64,000 nt of DNA from Rhizophlyctis rosea (Eukaryota > Chytridiomycota > Chytridiomycetes > Rhizophlyctidales > Rhizophlyctidaceae): the NCBI GenBank assembly GCA_027596075.1, contig JADGJC010000039.1, positions 62,001 through 126,000 of the forward strand. The letters run 5' to 3'. Below the pieces are notes generated by a model, which saw only the letters and a list, made by a program, of their open reading frames with translations, searched no databases and was not told the origin of the DNA. The translations under genes and the position numbers were made by a program. Positions 35,437-46,666 of the stretch are shown piece after piece; within the stretch, counting starts at the first letter, position 1; each line of letters starts with the position of its first letter.

Positions 35437-36810
35437 ATGTCGAGCAACAAAGTCACTACAGCTTGCAACGCCGCTCCTAGTCGCTCCATCACAGACCTTC
35501 CCCACGAAATCCTATTCACCATCTTCGAGCTCATTTAGCCTTCTACCGATCCGGCGCCGAGAAGGGTGCAGCTGAAAACAGCTGATGGATCTCTAATCGA
35601 CGGTCTTCCTTACGAGATACTGCTTGCTCAGGTAAAAGAAACCTCAATCAAACTGTTGCTGTGAGGCGACTGACCCATTCTCCGCAGGTTTGCAAAGCGT
35701 TCCGAGCACCAGCTTTTCGTTTGCGGGCGGGTCACTGTCTTGACGTGCAACACCACAACGCATGCGGATATCGTAGAGAAGAAGCATTCGCAAAGTCCGT
35801 TCGTGATCCTCTGCGAGTGGCATCTGTTCGAGCTGTAGAAAACGCCCTCGATACCTTCCTTCGTGATCCTCTGCGAGTGGCATCTGTTCGAACTCTCCGC
35901 TTGGACAACCAGACCGGTTGGAAAGCCTTGCAGACCATCCAACTCGACAACCTGCAACGTTTCGACCTCAACGTAAACGCTCTCAATAACGAGGAATATA
36001 TGCTCCAAGTTCTAGACCAGATGGCCGAAGCCTTCATTGAGAGAGCCAACGCCGGTCGACCGCTACACCTCCATACCTGTAAGATAACACTGCGAGGACC
36101 GTGCATTCATCTTTCCACTGCCTTTCGGCAGTTCCTGTCCGCGTTGCAAACCGCTCCGCTCAAAGTTCTAGATCTAGAGTGGCGTCTTCAATCTATATGG
36201 TCAGACGGCTTTGCTACCTCCATGCCGGCCAATCTCCTCTTTACCTCCCTTCGACAATCACCGCCAATGTCGTATTTCCGGATCTTGCTCAGGTAGCCCC
36301 GAATCTGGTCAGATTCCAGATGTGGTATCACTTCTACTCGGAACTTTCGCTGCGAACTCTGACGCAATCCACCCTCACTCACATCGGTTTGAACGGCAGC
36401 AGTTGGCACACCACCCTCCTTTCGGTGCCGTTATCCGTGCTCAATTCCATCACTTCTGTTCATATCAAATACTACGATTGGATTCGTCACCTCGACTGGT
36501 TCAAAGAAGACGGCAATCCCCTGACCGAACTTCACAATCTCGAGACTCTATCCATCGTTGAAATCCAATGTATAGCATTGCGGGAGGTTCTTCTGTACAT
36601 CCCGAGCCAGAAATTGTCTACGTTGAAGTGCGATTTTGGGGACTGGGATTACGAGAGTGTGTGGAGCCAAGACGAGGGTATTGGAAGGACGTGACTTTGA
36701 GGAGGTCGCGCTACTCACGTGATATTAGTAGCTCTCAGTTGGAAGAGCTTGAAAGGTCGTTGCGGTTTGATCTGGGTATTGGGAGGGTAGAGTTCGGCTT
36801 CTGTGACTAG
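35437..36810 (+). pseudogene. F-box/LRR-like paralogue, multiply disrupted
   Basis: This is a tandem copy of the gene at 33654-35028. The start (MSSNKVTTACNAA, then ITDLPHEILFTIFELI) is followed by an in-frame TAG at 35536-35538 where the sister gene has CAG (FELIQPST). After a 56-nt intron come VCKAFRAPAFRLRAGHC and a 60-bp in-frame duplication of the RDPLRVASVR segment. The frame then changes near 36230-36300 (into DLAQVAPNLVRFQMWYHFY and ALREVLLYIPSQKL) and again near 36680 (into QLEELERSLRFDLGIGRVEF, stop at 36810). One nonsense mutation plus at least two frame changes indicate a dead gene. Confidence 0.8.
35801..35891 (+). repeat. 60-bp in-frame tandem duplication inside the F-box pseudogene
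   Basis: The segment tcgtgatcctctgcgagtgg continuing to catctgttcga occurs at 35801 and again exactly 60 bp later at 35861. The sister gene has it once (about 34010-34045). Confidence 0.85.
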
Positions 36811-37202
36811 GTACGGATATCGAACTGGGCCGCTAGCGGAGTGTTCATTAGACGAGTTGCAGTCAATCTTTGTGGGTACATGCTGTTTTGTAGAATAATA
36901 ACATGTCGAAATGATGATCGAAATGGAGATGATCTGTGATGGAAGGTCTGATAACTGGATCCTTCAAATTCATATGGGTGGCTTGGGACTCGCGATTGGG
37001 GTCCAGGCAGCGGTGGCAGATGGTGGCTCTTCTTCTCCTTGACCTCTATCTTGAGCAGTTGATCAGTTTATTGTCATTTGCAAGTGCTCCTTATTTCGCG
37101 CCCACTTTCAGATTACTTGCGATTAGCACTTGAGATATTACTCCTCTCCATACAACGTCCATCCCCACACATTTCTTCTTCTCATAGCCAAAGTCGGCTG
37201 GA
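36811..37202. other. Intergenic stretch, Rab23-like promoter
   Basis: This follows the pseudogene and precedes the GTPase start. I see no gene or repeat. Confidence 0.5.
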
Positions 37203-38353
37203 ATGACAGCCTTGACAACTGAAGACCTCGACCCTTCACTCAAAATCGCCGTAATAGGCAACGGTTCTATTGGCAAATCATCTCTGATACGACGCTTCAC
37301 ACGCAATGAATACATTGAAAACTACACCAAGACAATCGGAGTTCAATATGCTGAGCGCGAAGTTGAGGTGCCAGGGGAGGGGGTCGTTAGGGTCATGGTT
37401 TGGGATACTGCTGGTAGGTTTAGTGTATATGGGTCATCAAGCCGATTGCCAAACTAGACATATTCTCCTGCGTCATACGGATAGGTCAAGAAGAATTCGA
37501 CAAAATCACGCAGGAATACTACCGGGATGCCGACGCGATTATATTGGCATTTTCGACGACGGATCGGACTAGCTTTGATACGTTGTTGAGGTGGAGGGCT
37601 AAAGTACAAGCTGTCTGTGATAACATACCGATGGTACTCGTACAAAATAAGATTGATTTGGTGCGGGAGGGGGTTGTCAGGCAGTGAGTAGAAACGGCGA
37701 TTTTGTTCAACCATCGGCAAAGACCTTGGCAGAAAGCTCATTTTGGTTTTGCATTTCTGCCGGCGCTCAATATGGATAGGGACGAAGCAGAAAGTCTTGC
37801 ACGGGAGATGCGGATTAGGTTTTATCGGGTGTCAGTGAAGGAAGGGATTAATGTGGACGAGGGTAGGAGTTTGTTTGGCATTGAAGCTTTCGCAAATAAA
37901 AAGTTGCTGATAGGTTTCATTCATACTCTGCTCGTCCTTCTCAATACAACGCTAGTTTTCATCTACCTATCTCAGCTCCACTTCCAACGAGCCCGGGCCC
38001 GAAACCTCGCACACGCCGAACAAACTGCCACATCAACATCGACCCACGCAACAAGCCCACCTCCACGTCCAAAACCCAACACACCTATGCATGGCTCACC
38101 ACCTCAAGTTTCATCCCCATCTACGTCCCATCCATCACTCTCTCGCCCGCCCAGACCATCGAATCCCAATCCAGTACCATTGCCGCTGCCGCCATTACCC
38201 ACGGAAGGAGGGGATAGGGAGAGGGAGAGGAGGGTTGGGAGTGGAGGAAAGAGCGAGAGCAGTGGGGGAGAGGATGTGGGTGGAAGTACTAACAGACCGA
38301 AAAGTGCAGCAAAAAAGCTCGTCGCCGGGATTAAGAAGAAGTTAGCAAAGTGA
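37203..38353 (+). CDS. Rab23-like small GTPase without C-terminal cysteines
   Basis: Rab23 is a cilium-linked GTPase of animals and flagellated eukaryotes. The ATG at 37203 gives an N-terminus reaching the P-loop GNGSIGKSS, then switch I and YTKTIGVQYAERE, the WDTAGQEEFD box (across a 71-nt intron), FSTTDRTSFDTLL, VQNKIDL and FYRVSVKEGINVDE. TTDR.SF, VQNKID and SVKE.(I/L)NV favour Rab23 over other Rabs. Three introns, the last joining NVDEG to VFIYLSQLHFQRARA. A Pro/Ser/Thr-rich tail of about 110 residues follows and ends KKLVAGIKKKLAK with no prenylatable cysteine. It ends 35 bp from the convergent BTB gene's stop. Confidence 0.85.
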
Positions 38354-38388
38354 ACAATTTCGTTTTATTGCAGTTGCGCGGAACATGG

Positions 38389-39640
38389 CTACGTCTTCGC
38401 TGTATTCTGAATACAATCGTAGCTGACGGATAGAGAGTTTGCTACGAAGAAGGAATCAACTGTTTGGGTTCGTCGTCTGTAGTTTTGTGCGTAACAAGTG
38501 TTCTCCGTGAATATCAGTGAAAATGATGGATTTTGGAGGCCGGAAGATTCATTGAGGATTCTCACCTCGGAAACCTTGGTGTCCGCAACGCCCTTCTTCT
38601 CACTCCAAGACAACAGCGCCCTCAACTTATCAAAGTTCCTCTCACACTTTGCAACTTCCTCTCCGAATTTCACCCGTTCCTCCACTTCCTTATCACTGAT
38701 GTACTGGCCAGACACTATTGGTCGGGTCTCACCAAATGCTACGTCAGACAAAACGCAATCACGGGCGTCGTCTCCGTCCATTCCGTGCTCATTGAGGACC
38801 ATATCTCTGACAAGGTTCGCAAACTCTTCTGCACCCTTCAAAACTTTACAAGCTTTGCGCCATGCGATGCCGTCCGCAAGAATGGTTCTCAGACACTGGA
38901 GCTGACAAATCCGTAGATCGTGGTACGCCATAATCTTTTGGAAGATCGACAACCAATGCTCCGCCTCTCAGGACATGCCAATAGGCTTTGCATAGCAACC
39001 CGCGTCCATTTCGTCAGTTCCATCAGTTGAAATCTATCCGCAGCTCTAAATATTGGAGAGACATCAATTAGTTGCTAGCTTCGAGCTGGGTAATGCAGAT
39101 ATCATCCGATACCGACATGTAGATTGCAATCAGATTATCCATCAACTGCGGAAGCCTCACATACAAATGACCAGTGTATATGAAGCGCAAGATCTCTTTG
39201 AACATCGCGCAATCAACGTCCGCAAGGCTGATGAATCGCGTCGCCTGCTCTTGCATGGGAAGTGACAAGACAGCAGAGAAATAGCTTTCTGGAGCACGAG
39301 TGACGAGTATGTCGCGATGAGCCTTCATGATGCCGTCTTTGAGTTTGATGATGACGTCTCCCGTGTCCAACGTGTCGAAGGAGGGAGCGTCAGTGGTCTT
39401 TGAGTTGTGCTCAGTTGTAGTGGGTGATGGCAGCGTCGTGGGAGGTATGTCTTTGCTGTTCCAGTACGTGTCGGTCAGGTGCAGTGAGGGAGATGAGACG
39501 TGGACGGGCGGGAGGGGATACGAAAGCTCTTCCGTTGTTGGATAGATGACCAGTTCGAAAGTGAGAGAGCAGGGAGGGCCGTCCCGTTCAAATAGAGCCA
39601 TGTCTATGAAATTTCGACATTCCCAAGAGTTATGTTGCAT
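38389..39640 (-). CDS. BTB/POZ-domain protein
   Basis: The ATG at 39640 starts MQHNSWECRNFIDMALFERD. A BTB fold follows (about 39070-39380): TGDVIIKLKDGIMKAHRDIL, SYFSAVLS, then MFKEILRFIYTGHLYV. A roughly 70-nt intron joins this to AADRFQLMELTKWTR, the usual BTB-BACK junction, and a 65-nt intron leads to IMAYHDLRICQLQCLRTILA and a helical C-terminal part ending at 38389. BTB proteins of this type are often Cul3 adaptors, but no substrate domain is recognisable. An open frame continues upstream to about 39800 (TEPCQLSFCFICSGRLSDDN) and a 35-nt intron could link it to an ATG at 39819, so the true start may lie further out. The last 40 residues may be altered by an unrecognised intron. Confidence 0.75.
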
Positions 39641-40210
39641 AGTGAAGACGTGGGAGACTAGAGGTGAACAGTAGCAGACTGTGGGCTCTTCTGTGCAGTC
39701 GTTATCGTCACTTAGGCGGCCGCTGCAAATGAAGCAGAAGGATAACTGACACGGTTCTGTGAGGCTAATGAATACTGTGTCTGTCTTGCGCCCCTGCGCC
39801 CTCCGTTACTCCGTATCATCCTCCGGTCCAGACTCCAAGGACTCCAGTTGGCAGTACGCGCCTGCCATGGCCCATGTTCAAGGTTGTAGACTCAAATCGA
39901 TCGTCACCGCCTCGCGCATGGGGCATGCCTAATTGCATGCCACTGCATGGTGCACACTGCATGGTGTCACTGGTGTGTCGGAGGGTGCCACAGGAATCCC
40001 CCTCTTCTACTATTGACCTTCATTCAGTGACTGCGACAGTGCGACCTGGAGCTTGGTGAGCTTGCAACTTGCTTGCGACCTTACCTTGCCATCTCTTCCT
40101 TGCACCTGCCAAACTTGTGCTGGCCCCCCGATAATGTCCTTTTGTCGAGGACAGTTTCCTGGAAGCTGACAGCAACGCTCACTCAGTAGAACTCAACTGG
40201 GATCGTAGGC
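39641..40210. other. Divergent promoter of the BTB and arrestin genes
   Basis: The proximal 180 bp on the minus strand may be coding (see the BTB entry). The rest has short imperfect duplications of gcatggtg (about 39940-39965) and no gene. Confidence 0.45.
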
Positions 40211-43097
40211 ATGGTCGACCGACTTCACGCTCAAAGGAAAGGGCTGGGGCTGGACTTCTCTCGCTGGATCCCTTCAAAGAAGCGAAGCAGCTCGGCCTCC
40301 ACGCCCGGTTCATCCTCCCCTTCCTCCTCACTTCTCTCGCCTCTGGTCGCCTCGCCTCGTGCCTCTTTTGAAGATGTTCCAGTCCGCTACGATCCGAGAC
40401 AAGCCCATGCCTCTCTGGCTTCACCCAACCAAAGCGCCCCTAACAGTCCCCACAACCCCGACCTCACCATCAATTTCCTGTTGCCTACCCTGCCACACAC
40501 ACCTTCTAGCGAGCCATTTGTTCCGACGGCAGTTGGCGCGGGAAGCGAGGGGCAGGCTCTCACCGGATATATTCAAGTGACGAACAGAGCAGACTGTGAC
40601 ATCAGCACGTCGAAATTGGTTGTTGTCTTTCTAACTGGAAGAGGAGTTGTGGACTGGATCGACAGATACCCGTTTGTAGACCCAGAGGATGATGGACAGA
40701 GGTATCATAGACATCCCATTGGTATGCACAACTTTTTGGGATGATCTGGAACCGGAAGAGCTCATAAATTTGGTCCAGTCAAGGCCGTGCAAACAATTTG
40801 GTTGAGAGATAAGATAATACCGCCGGGAAGGTAGCCATGCAGCATCAGAACGAAGCACTTCAACAACTGGAAGTTAACGTCATTACATGCAGACACTCCT
40901 TCCCTTTCAAACTTTTGATACCCGCCGATTTACCTCGTAAGTTTTGAGAAAAATCAGCTTGCATGTTGATCAATGAATGACTTTGAACCTTTGATCAACA
41001 GCAACTGTACATACCGGCAAAACTGAACGGGACGTGACGCATGTACTGTTTGCTGCATTGCATCGACCTGGTAAGGGTGAATCTATGGGCTTCCAGATGG
41101 AAAATTAGCTTACGCAATCTCGCCGCAGAATTGCCCCGCTTGCTGGTGCAAAAGAAGGAAATCTTTGTACGGCGCTGCGTTCCGCGTTTTGATTCCGAGC
41201 GGAGGATGGTGTCCGGCGTTGTGGGCCAGGGTGAGACTTCATATTCCAATCTGTAATCTTGCTGTGTGTCCATAGCTGACTGGGTCCTTTCATTTGTTCA
41301 AATTAGGTTACATCTCCTTCGTGACATCGCTTCCAGACCCGTATTATATGGGGGATCTCAACACGATCAATGCTCAAGCATCGCGCAGCGTTCATAGTAT
41401 CAACCAAGCGGAAGTGACAGGAGCGGAATTCGTGTTCAAGGAAGTCATAACATTCAGGTGAGTTATGTTCAAAGTTCAGCGTGCATGGAAGATTTGTTTA
41501 CACTTCGATGCAGAAATCCCGACAAAACAGTAAAATCCAAAAAGGAAATCGTTTTGGGTCCGCCCATCGCAACCACCCTATCCGGCCCACAGAGCGAAAT
41601 GCTCCGCGTACCCATCCCGAAAGCTTTGGGGCAACCAGATCTTGATTCGGGCGACATATCCGTTACGCATGAAGTTTGGTTCTCCATAAAATACAGAAGA
41701 CAGCCAGGCGAACCTGAGACTCTCACCTCCACCGTCCTTCCCATCCGATTCGCGCTGGTGGACGAACCAACTCGACTTACCGGCAAAAACGCCACTCCCG
41801 CAGCGGCAAAAGTCACTCAACAAAGAACGCTGGATAAGTTTCCTGCATTATCAATTGACGGAACAGACGAGCTCGTCGCGCTGCGGTCTTGGCAGCCAAG
41901 CGAATCGGATGAGTTGGCGGTGCGGGAAAGGGACGGTTTGGCGGTGTGGATACGGTTCGATGATGGGTGGTGCTATGGGCGGAATTTGACATCGTTGAAT
42001 GTTGGGGTGTTTCCTTTGTCGGTTGTTGGGCCGGCGTCCAAGTATGTTCCAACCGATAGTGATGTGACGGAGGGTTCGGATAGGAAAGCATCGTTGCGAG
42101 AGAGTGAACGGAAGTCGTCGAGGCAGTGGTTCGGTGGGGGAGCGGAGGAAGTAGTACCGATTGGAGATAGGGCGGACGATCTGAACAGTACGACATCGCC
42201 AGCAGATGGAAAGCTTAGCCTTTTAGATAGCGGGGTGTCATTTTCGAATGAATTAGCGGTTGGTAGCAGTGCGAGAAACAGTGGATCATCAGCCGGACGA
42301 GTGACGGATACCATTCATAATCGGGCGTCAATATCCTCCACGAAAACGTCGACTTCAGTAGATCTTGTCAACCAGTCGGCGAAGTTGCTTCAGACTTTGC
42401 CGCCACGGCAGGATTCATTGGAGGAAGGGGACTCGGTGGACGCGCTTCAGTATCGGGTGCATACGTCTTGGATGGTGGAGGATGACGGGGACTTGGATTT
42501 GATGGTTGGGGATTTGGTTGTTGTTATGTGAGTTTCGTATTTGATTTTCTGTGAGAAACCGTCATGATTTACATCTTGACATTGTTGTTCTTCATCAGAA
42601 GCGACGCAGGCAACGGCAACGCAGTGGGATTCAACTGTCGAACCTCCCAACATGGCGTCTTCCCGCTCCATTGCATAGACAAACGCCCCGCAACAGCTCT
42701 AGATTCCTCCGACCAACCCCTGTCCCCCATCAGTCCGCGAACGCATCCCATCCGGAACCAAGCGTCAATACAGCGCCGCATCCGCGTCGGGAAGAACAAG
42801 GACGCGCCAATGAGGAACGATAGTTTGAATGATGGTGGGGAGGGGAGTATGAGTGGTGATTGTCTGTTACCTATCAGTCCGGTTACGAGAATGGATAGTT
42901 TGAATGCCGATGTTTCTTCCACTTCTTCATCGCCGATGAGTCCCGTGTCGGTGCCGTCGGTTGTTGTGGAGGGTGTGGGGGAGAGTGGGACGTTGGAGGA
43001 GTTGGATGGGTTGCTGAAGTGTGGGAAGATTAGTGGGGCGGAGTATTTGAGGCGACGGGGGGAGATTAAGAAGTCTTTTGTTGGGGGGAGTGGGTGA
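40211..43097 (+). CDS. Arrestin-like protein with two SH3-type modules
   Basis: The ATG at 40211 gives MVDRLHAQRKGLGLDFSRW, then a Ser/Pro-rich stretch and an arrestin-N-like fold: INFLLPTLPH, GQALTGYIQVTNRADCDIST, SKLVVVFLTGRG and, after introns, HSFPFKLLIPADLP. The arrestin-C-like half has ELPRLLVQKKEIFVRR, FRCRNPDKTVKSKKEIVLG-type strands, ISVTHEVWFSIKYR and TVLPIRFALVDEP. Then come an SH3-like module (ALRSWQPSESDELAVRERDG, DDGWCYGRN, GVFPLSVV) and, about 170 residues later across an intron, a second (DDGDLDLMVGDLVVVM then HGVFPLHCI). A Ser-rich tail ends in an EELDGLLKCGKISGAEYLRR helix. About six introns. The role is probably a membrane-receptor or trafficking adaptor of the alpha-arrestin kind, by domain content only. 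Confidence 0.8.
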
Positions 43098-43241
43098 TTT
43101 GGGGATAGGTTTGTACAGGCAAAGAAGGTTTGTGATTGAGGGGCAGGTATAAAGATGTGGTAGATTATGATTGTAAAACATTGTATGTAATAAGACAGAG
43201 ACTTGTTTTTGTATATTATATTGTTTATCTCTTTTGCTTGG

Positions 43242-44153
43242 TTAAGGGCGTGTGACGTTCGAGGCGCTTTGACTTTGGGATGCGGAAACGGGTGTGGAAA
43301 CGTGGTCCACGGTGTCGGCGCTTGCAGATTTTGCTGACGCTGCTGCAGTTAGCCAACTGTATTGTCCAAATACTCGATGTTTCCGCCTTACCTGAAAGTT
43401 GATGTGCAAAATCCAACAGTCCTCCATCAGATTTCCGTGTTTCGCTTTTCCTGTTGTCTGCTTTTGTCTGCGCGGGCCGGATTTGAAACTTAATGAATTT
43501 GTATATGAACCTAACAATAAGGAATCCGAGATAAAATCTTACATCCAACGATCCAATCTTACTCTTGATGTGCGAGAAGTCCTTCAAGCCCTCTTTGCTG
43601 CAATTGGTTAATGTCCTACACAAAAACATTGTACCAAAAAGGTGGTGCCCACCTGTGAAGATCTTTATCTTGCTACCGCCTGGGGAGCAGTCCATGTTGT
43701 CCATACTGCCAACTTTACTGGCGGACGTTTGGGATGCGCGGCGGGAAGACGACATTGGGTTGATGTCGGACCCGGTGCGGTTTAGCATGGGGGTGGAGGA
43801 TGATTTTGGGCGGGTTGAGGTGATGGGGGAGTTTGTGGGATCTTCTAAATTTGAACTTTTCATCGATTTGGAGGGGGATGGAGGATCGCCGAATTTTTGG
43901 ATGGGCGTCCATGTCAAGTCGGGAGAGGTGGGTTGGACGCGACGCGTGCTGCGGTTAGATCGTTCATCTAAGTTTGAAAATCGACGTAGGTTGGGGTATG
44001 TAAGAAGGGATGCGGGGATGCATCCACAAGGGAAGAGAAAACATCTGTCCATGGTTCGTACAACAACAGGATATTTTTACATACTATCAGGACTTGAGAA
44101 CCAGGAGAGGGAAGTGGATGTTTTTTTGGGACGCTTGGTGGCTTATTCAGCAT
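43242..44153 (-). CDS. Small microtubule-associated protein with tau/MAP2-type tubulin-binding repeats
   Basis: A Ser/Pro/Thr-rich N-terminal half (VQPTSPDLTWTPIQKFGD; PKSSSTPMLNRTGSD) leads into a tau-type repeat at about 43657-43719: ASKVGSMDNMDCSPGG then SKIKI. A 69-nt intron ending ..cagcaaag joins FT to EGLKDFSHIKSKIGSLD (about 43543-43593), which has the spacing of the tau inter-repeat (KLDFKD..QSKIGSLDN). In tau, MAP2 and MAP4 this K.GS.DN..H.PGGG pattern binds along protofilaments. The second repeat is cut by another intron after SLD, and the following exon (PAQTKADNRKSETRKS) is basic and lacks PGGG. A last 49-nt intron gives a Ser-rich tail ending ASNVTRP. The ATG at 44153 is the likeliest start but the first splice junction is uncertain. 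About 190-200 residues. Confidence 0.65.
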
Positions 44154-44477
44154 CAATCAATCGGGTGATCGATCAGTTCGTCTTGGGTGCCGGAGGGTTG
44201 GATTTGCATTATGACGAGTTTTGAGCCCTCATTTCATTTTTCGGGTTTCCCAAAAACTCAAAGGACGTGAAAGATTGAGAGCACGGTAAACGCTCATTTC
44301 AAAATTTGTTGAGCACCTGAGAAAATCTTTTTTTTTAAAGTGAGGAGATGCATTGAGGTTCTCATTTGACTGAAAGCAAATAGCGGTAGGTTTTGTTAGC
44401 TGAAGGGCGGATTATAACACAGACACATCAATAACCTGCGGTCTCTAACAGAAAACGCAACGTATACGGCACCCAGA
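44154..44477. other. Divergent promoter of the tau-repeat and Pro/Glu-rich genes
   Basis: This includes an A/T-rich run at about 44328-44340. The plus-strand open frame 43565-44224 that overlaps the tau-repeat gene ends here and is judged an antisense shadow. No other gene was seen. Confidence 0.5.
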
Positions 44478-45929
44478 ATGAGCGCAAACAGCCTCGACGC
44501 CATACCCGCCGACGGCGCCGCGCCATCACCGACAGAAGGAGCACCAACAGATCCCGCAGGCGAACCACAAGAACCCGAAAATGCCGAACCGCCGCCAGAT
44601 CCCGACCTCAACAAAGATATGGCCTTTGGTGTCACACCTATGCAGGCTATGGAGCTTCATAAAAGGGGGGAAACTATCAAAGCTGGGTTCGCGTTGTTGG
44701 CAATGAAACGATTAGAGACGATGTTTGGCGGGGGCATGGATTTTGATGCTGAGGGAGACGAGGGCGCGGATTCGGAAGCTGCGGCAAAAGCTGAGCAGGT
44801 TGTGAAGGATTTGGAAGCTGAGGAGGCGCGCTTGAAGTAGGTCCCTCTACGAGTTCATACGTATGATGTCAAACCGCTCGGTATTAACATGAGCATATCT
44901 TCAAAATCGTCTTGCAGCAATGAACTCTCATCGTATGCGACCTATCTCGTAGAGTGTGGTGTAGATAATGAATCAATGGAATTTCAAGCTGCTTTAGCAG
45001 CCTTATCGGCACCACCTGAGCCTCCGGAACCCCCTGTAGAAGTGCCACCAATGGTAGAACCAGAACCCCAACCGCCAATCGAAGTGCCTCCGGAAGCACC
45101 TCCAGAAGAGCCAATCCCAGAACCCGCACCAGTAGAAGTCGAAGCTATCCCGGAGGCAATTGAAGCACCAGCACCGGAGGAAGCGCCCGCACCACCTGTG
45201 GAAGTGGAAGAGCTGCCTGCTGTCGTCGAACCGGAACCCGTAATACCAGAAGTGGAAGTCCCACGCGAGCCGACCCCTCCTCCAGAACCAAAACCTACAC
45301 CAGTCGCGGCGCCAACACCGGCTCCAGCTTCCGTCGCTCCAACGGTGCGCACAACAAGGACGACCCGCATACCTGTTTCCCAAGCCAAAATGCAAAAGCA
45401 GATTCTCCCAACTACGTCATTCATGATCCCACTTTCCGGATCGAGTGCTATGACGGGCGCAGCCCGAGGAGGAGGAGGACCCGGCCCCATGATGGGATTC
45501 TTACTCGCCAACTCCCAGTCCTCTGACATGTTTGGGGATGTCGGGGGCGCAGGTGCAGCCGGTCGTGGGATGTACTCCGGCGTGTCGGGCGCGGGTGTTG
45601 GGACGGCGCGGGCCGCAGGTCCTGCAGGAAGGGGAGGAGTCAAAAGGGATGCATATGCTTTGTTTGGGGATGTTGCTGGGCGGAGCGGGAGCGCCGCGGG
45701 GCGGCCATCTGGTGTTGGAAGGAGAGTAGGTCCTGCAGGGGGTGGCGATGGAGGTGTTCCATCCATGGGAATTGGGATAGGTGTGGGGCTGGGAATAGGA
45801 AATAGTGCAGCGGAAACAGCTGGAAGCCGACATCAACTGTCGCGTACTGCTCGGGATACCAAACCCACGCGTGGGAGAGGGTCGCCAATTCCGATTAGTA
45901 GTGGTAAATCGGGTGGACAGTCGAGATAG
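44478..45929 (+). CDS. Pro/Glu-rich, then Gly/Ala/Arg-rich protein of unknown function
   Basis: I do not recognise this protein. The ATG at 44478 gives MSANSLDAIPADGAAPSPTE and an acidic Pro-rich N-terminus. A short, better-ordered segment follows (MAFGVTPMQAMELHKRGETI, then KAGFALLAMKRLETMFGGGM) and a Glu/Ala helix. One intron (about 44838-44916) leads to NNELSSYATYLVECGVDNES, then about 110 residues of PEP/PxxE low complexity (about 45010-45350). The rest is Gly/Ala/Arg-rich and probably disordered, ending SGKSGGQSR. The helical segments before the Pro-rich part look like the only folded region. The divergent neighbour is the tau-repeat gene. Confidence 0.75.
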
Positions 45930-46666
45930 ATGAGATGTAAATATGAATATTGAGAAACAACATAAACTTGTGCAATGGGGGCAAGGGATGATGGAGAAGT
46001 GTACTACACTGTATAAGTATGAGATGTAAATGATGTCGAAGCAGCACATGTGCAGTTTCAATGAGGGCACAGTGGTCAAGATTTTGAGTATGCATGATAC
46101 ATTCAATCATCGCGCACGACTTCTGAATCAAGGTCCTTCGAGACTGATGCAATTTGTCCCGAGTTCCATCCAAAGTTTTGAATTGTAACGTGTGAAGTGT
46201 GTGCGAGTTTGTGTGATCAATGTGACGCTGACAGATGTAGGCCCTTTCTAAGCAAGATTCGAAGACTTCCCAATCCTCTGCATTGTGTTACAACCTTGTT
46301 TGTTCAAGGACCAGGCATATAACTGAGCGAATTGGAAACGGTTTGCCCGACAATGTGCAATATGTATTTAACGTCATTGAAATTGTCAAGGGACCCTTCA
46401 ACTTGGACCAACCGCAAGGAAACTCTGTAAACTCGAGAACCAAATGTGCAAGGACCCTGAACGGTCGGGCTTGTGTGGCGGCTGGTTCCGGTGGGTGAGT
46501 CATGGAATGGGCGGAAATTCCGCAGACTCACGCGAGAAATTTTGGCCCAAGAAATCTCACTCACAAATAAAGTCAAAACCTTCTTTCCGCTTCTTACTCA
46601 AAACACTCATCTGCCCACTCTCACCTTGCGCATAACCTCGACAACTTTCTCCCTCATACAATCATA
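45930..46666. other. Intergenic stretch upstream of Mge1
   Basis: Short open frames on both strands (up to about 92 codons) have no domain. The last roughly 200 bp are the Mge1 promoter. No RNA gene or repeat was seen. Confidence 0.45.

Noticed and set aside
43565..44224. 219-codon plus-strand open frame
   Set aside because: It lies antisense to the tau-repeat gene, whose minus-strand exons have both homology and splice signals; the plus-strand frame has neither.
44984..45766. Long minus-strand Gly/Ser/Thr-rich open frames
   Set aside because: They are low-complexity antisense shadows of the Pro/Glu-rich plus-strand gene, which has an ATG start and a supported intron.
46505..46530. Possible heat-shock element upstream of Mge1 (ggaaattccgc)
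   Set aside because: The GAA and TTC blocks are not in the regular five-base phasing of an HSE; too weak to list.
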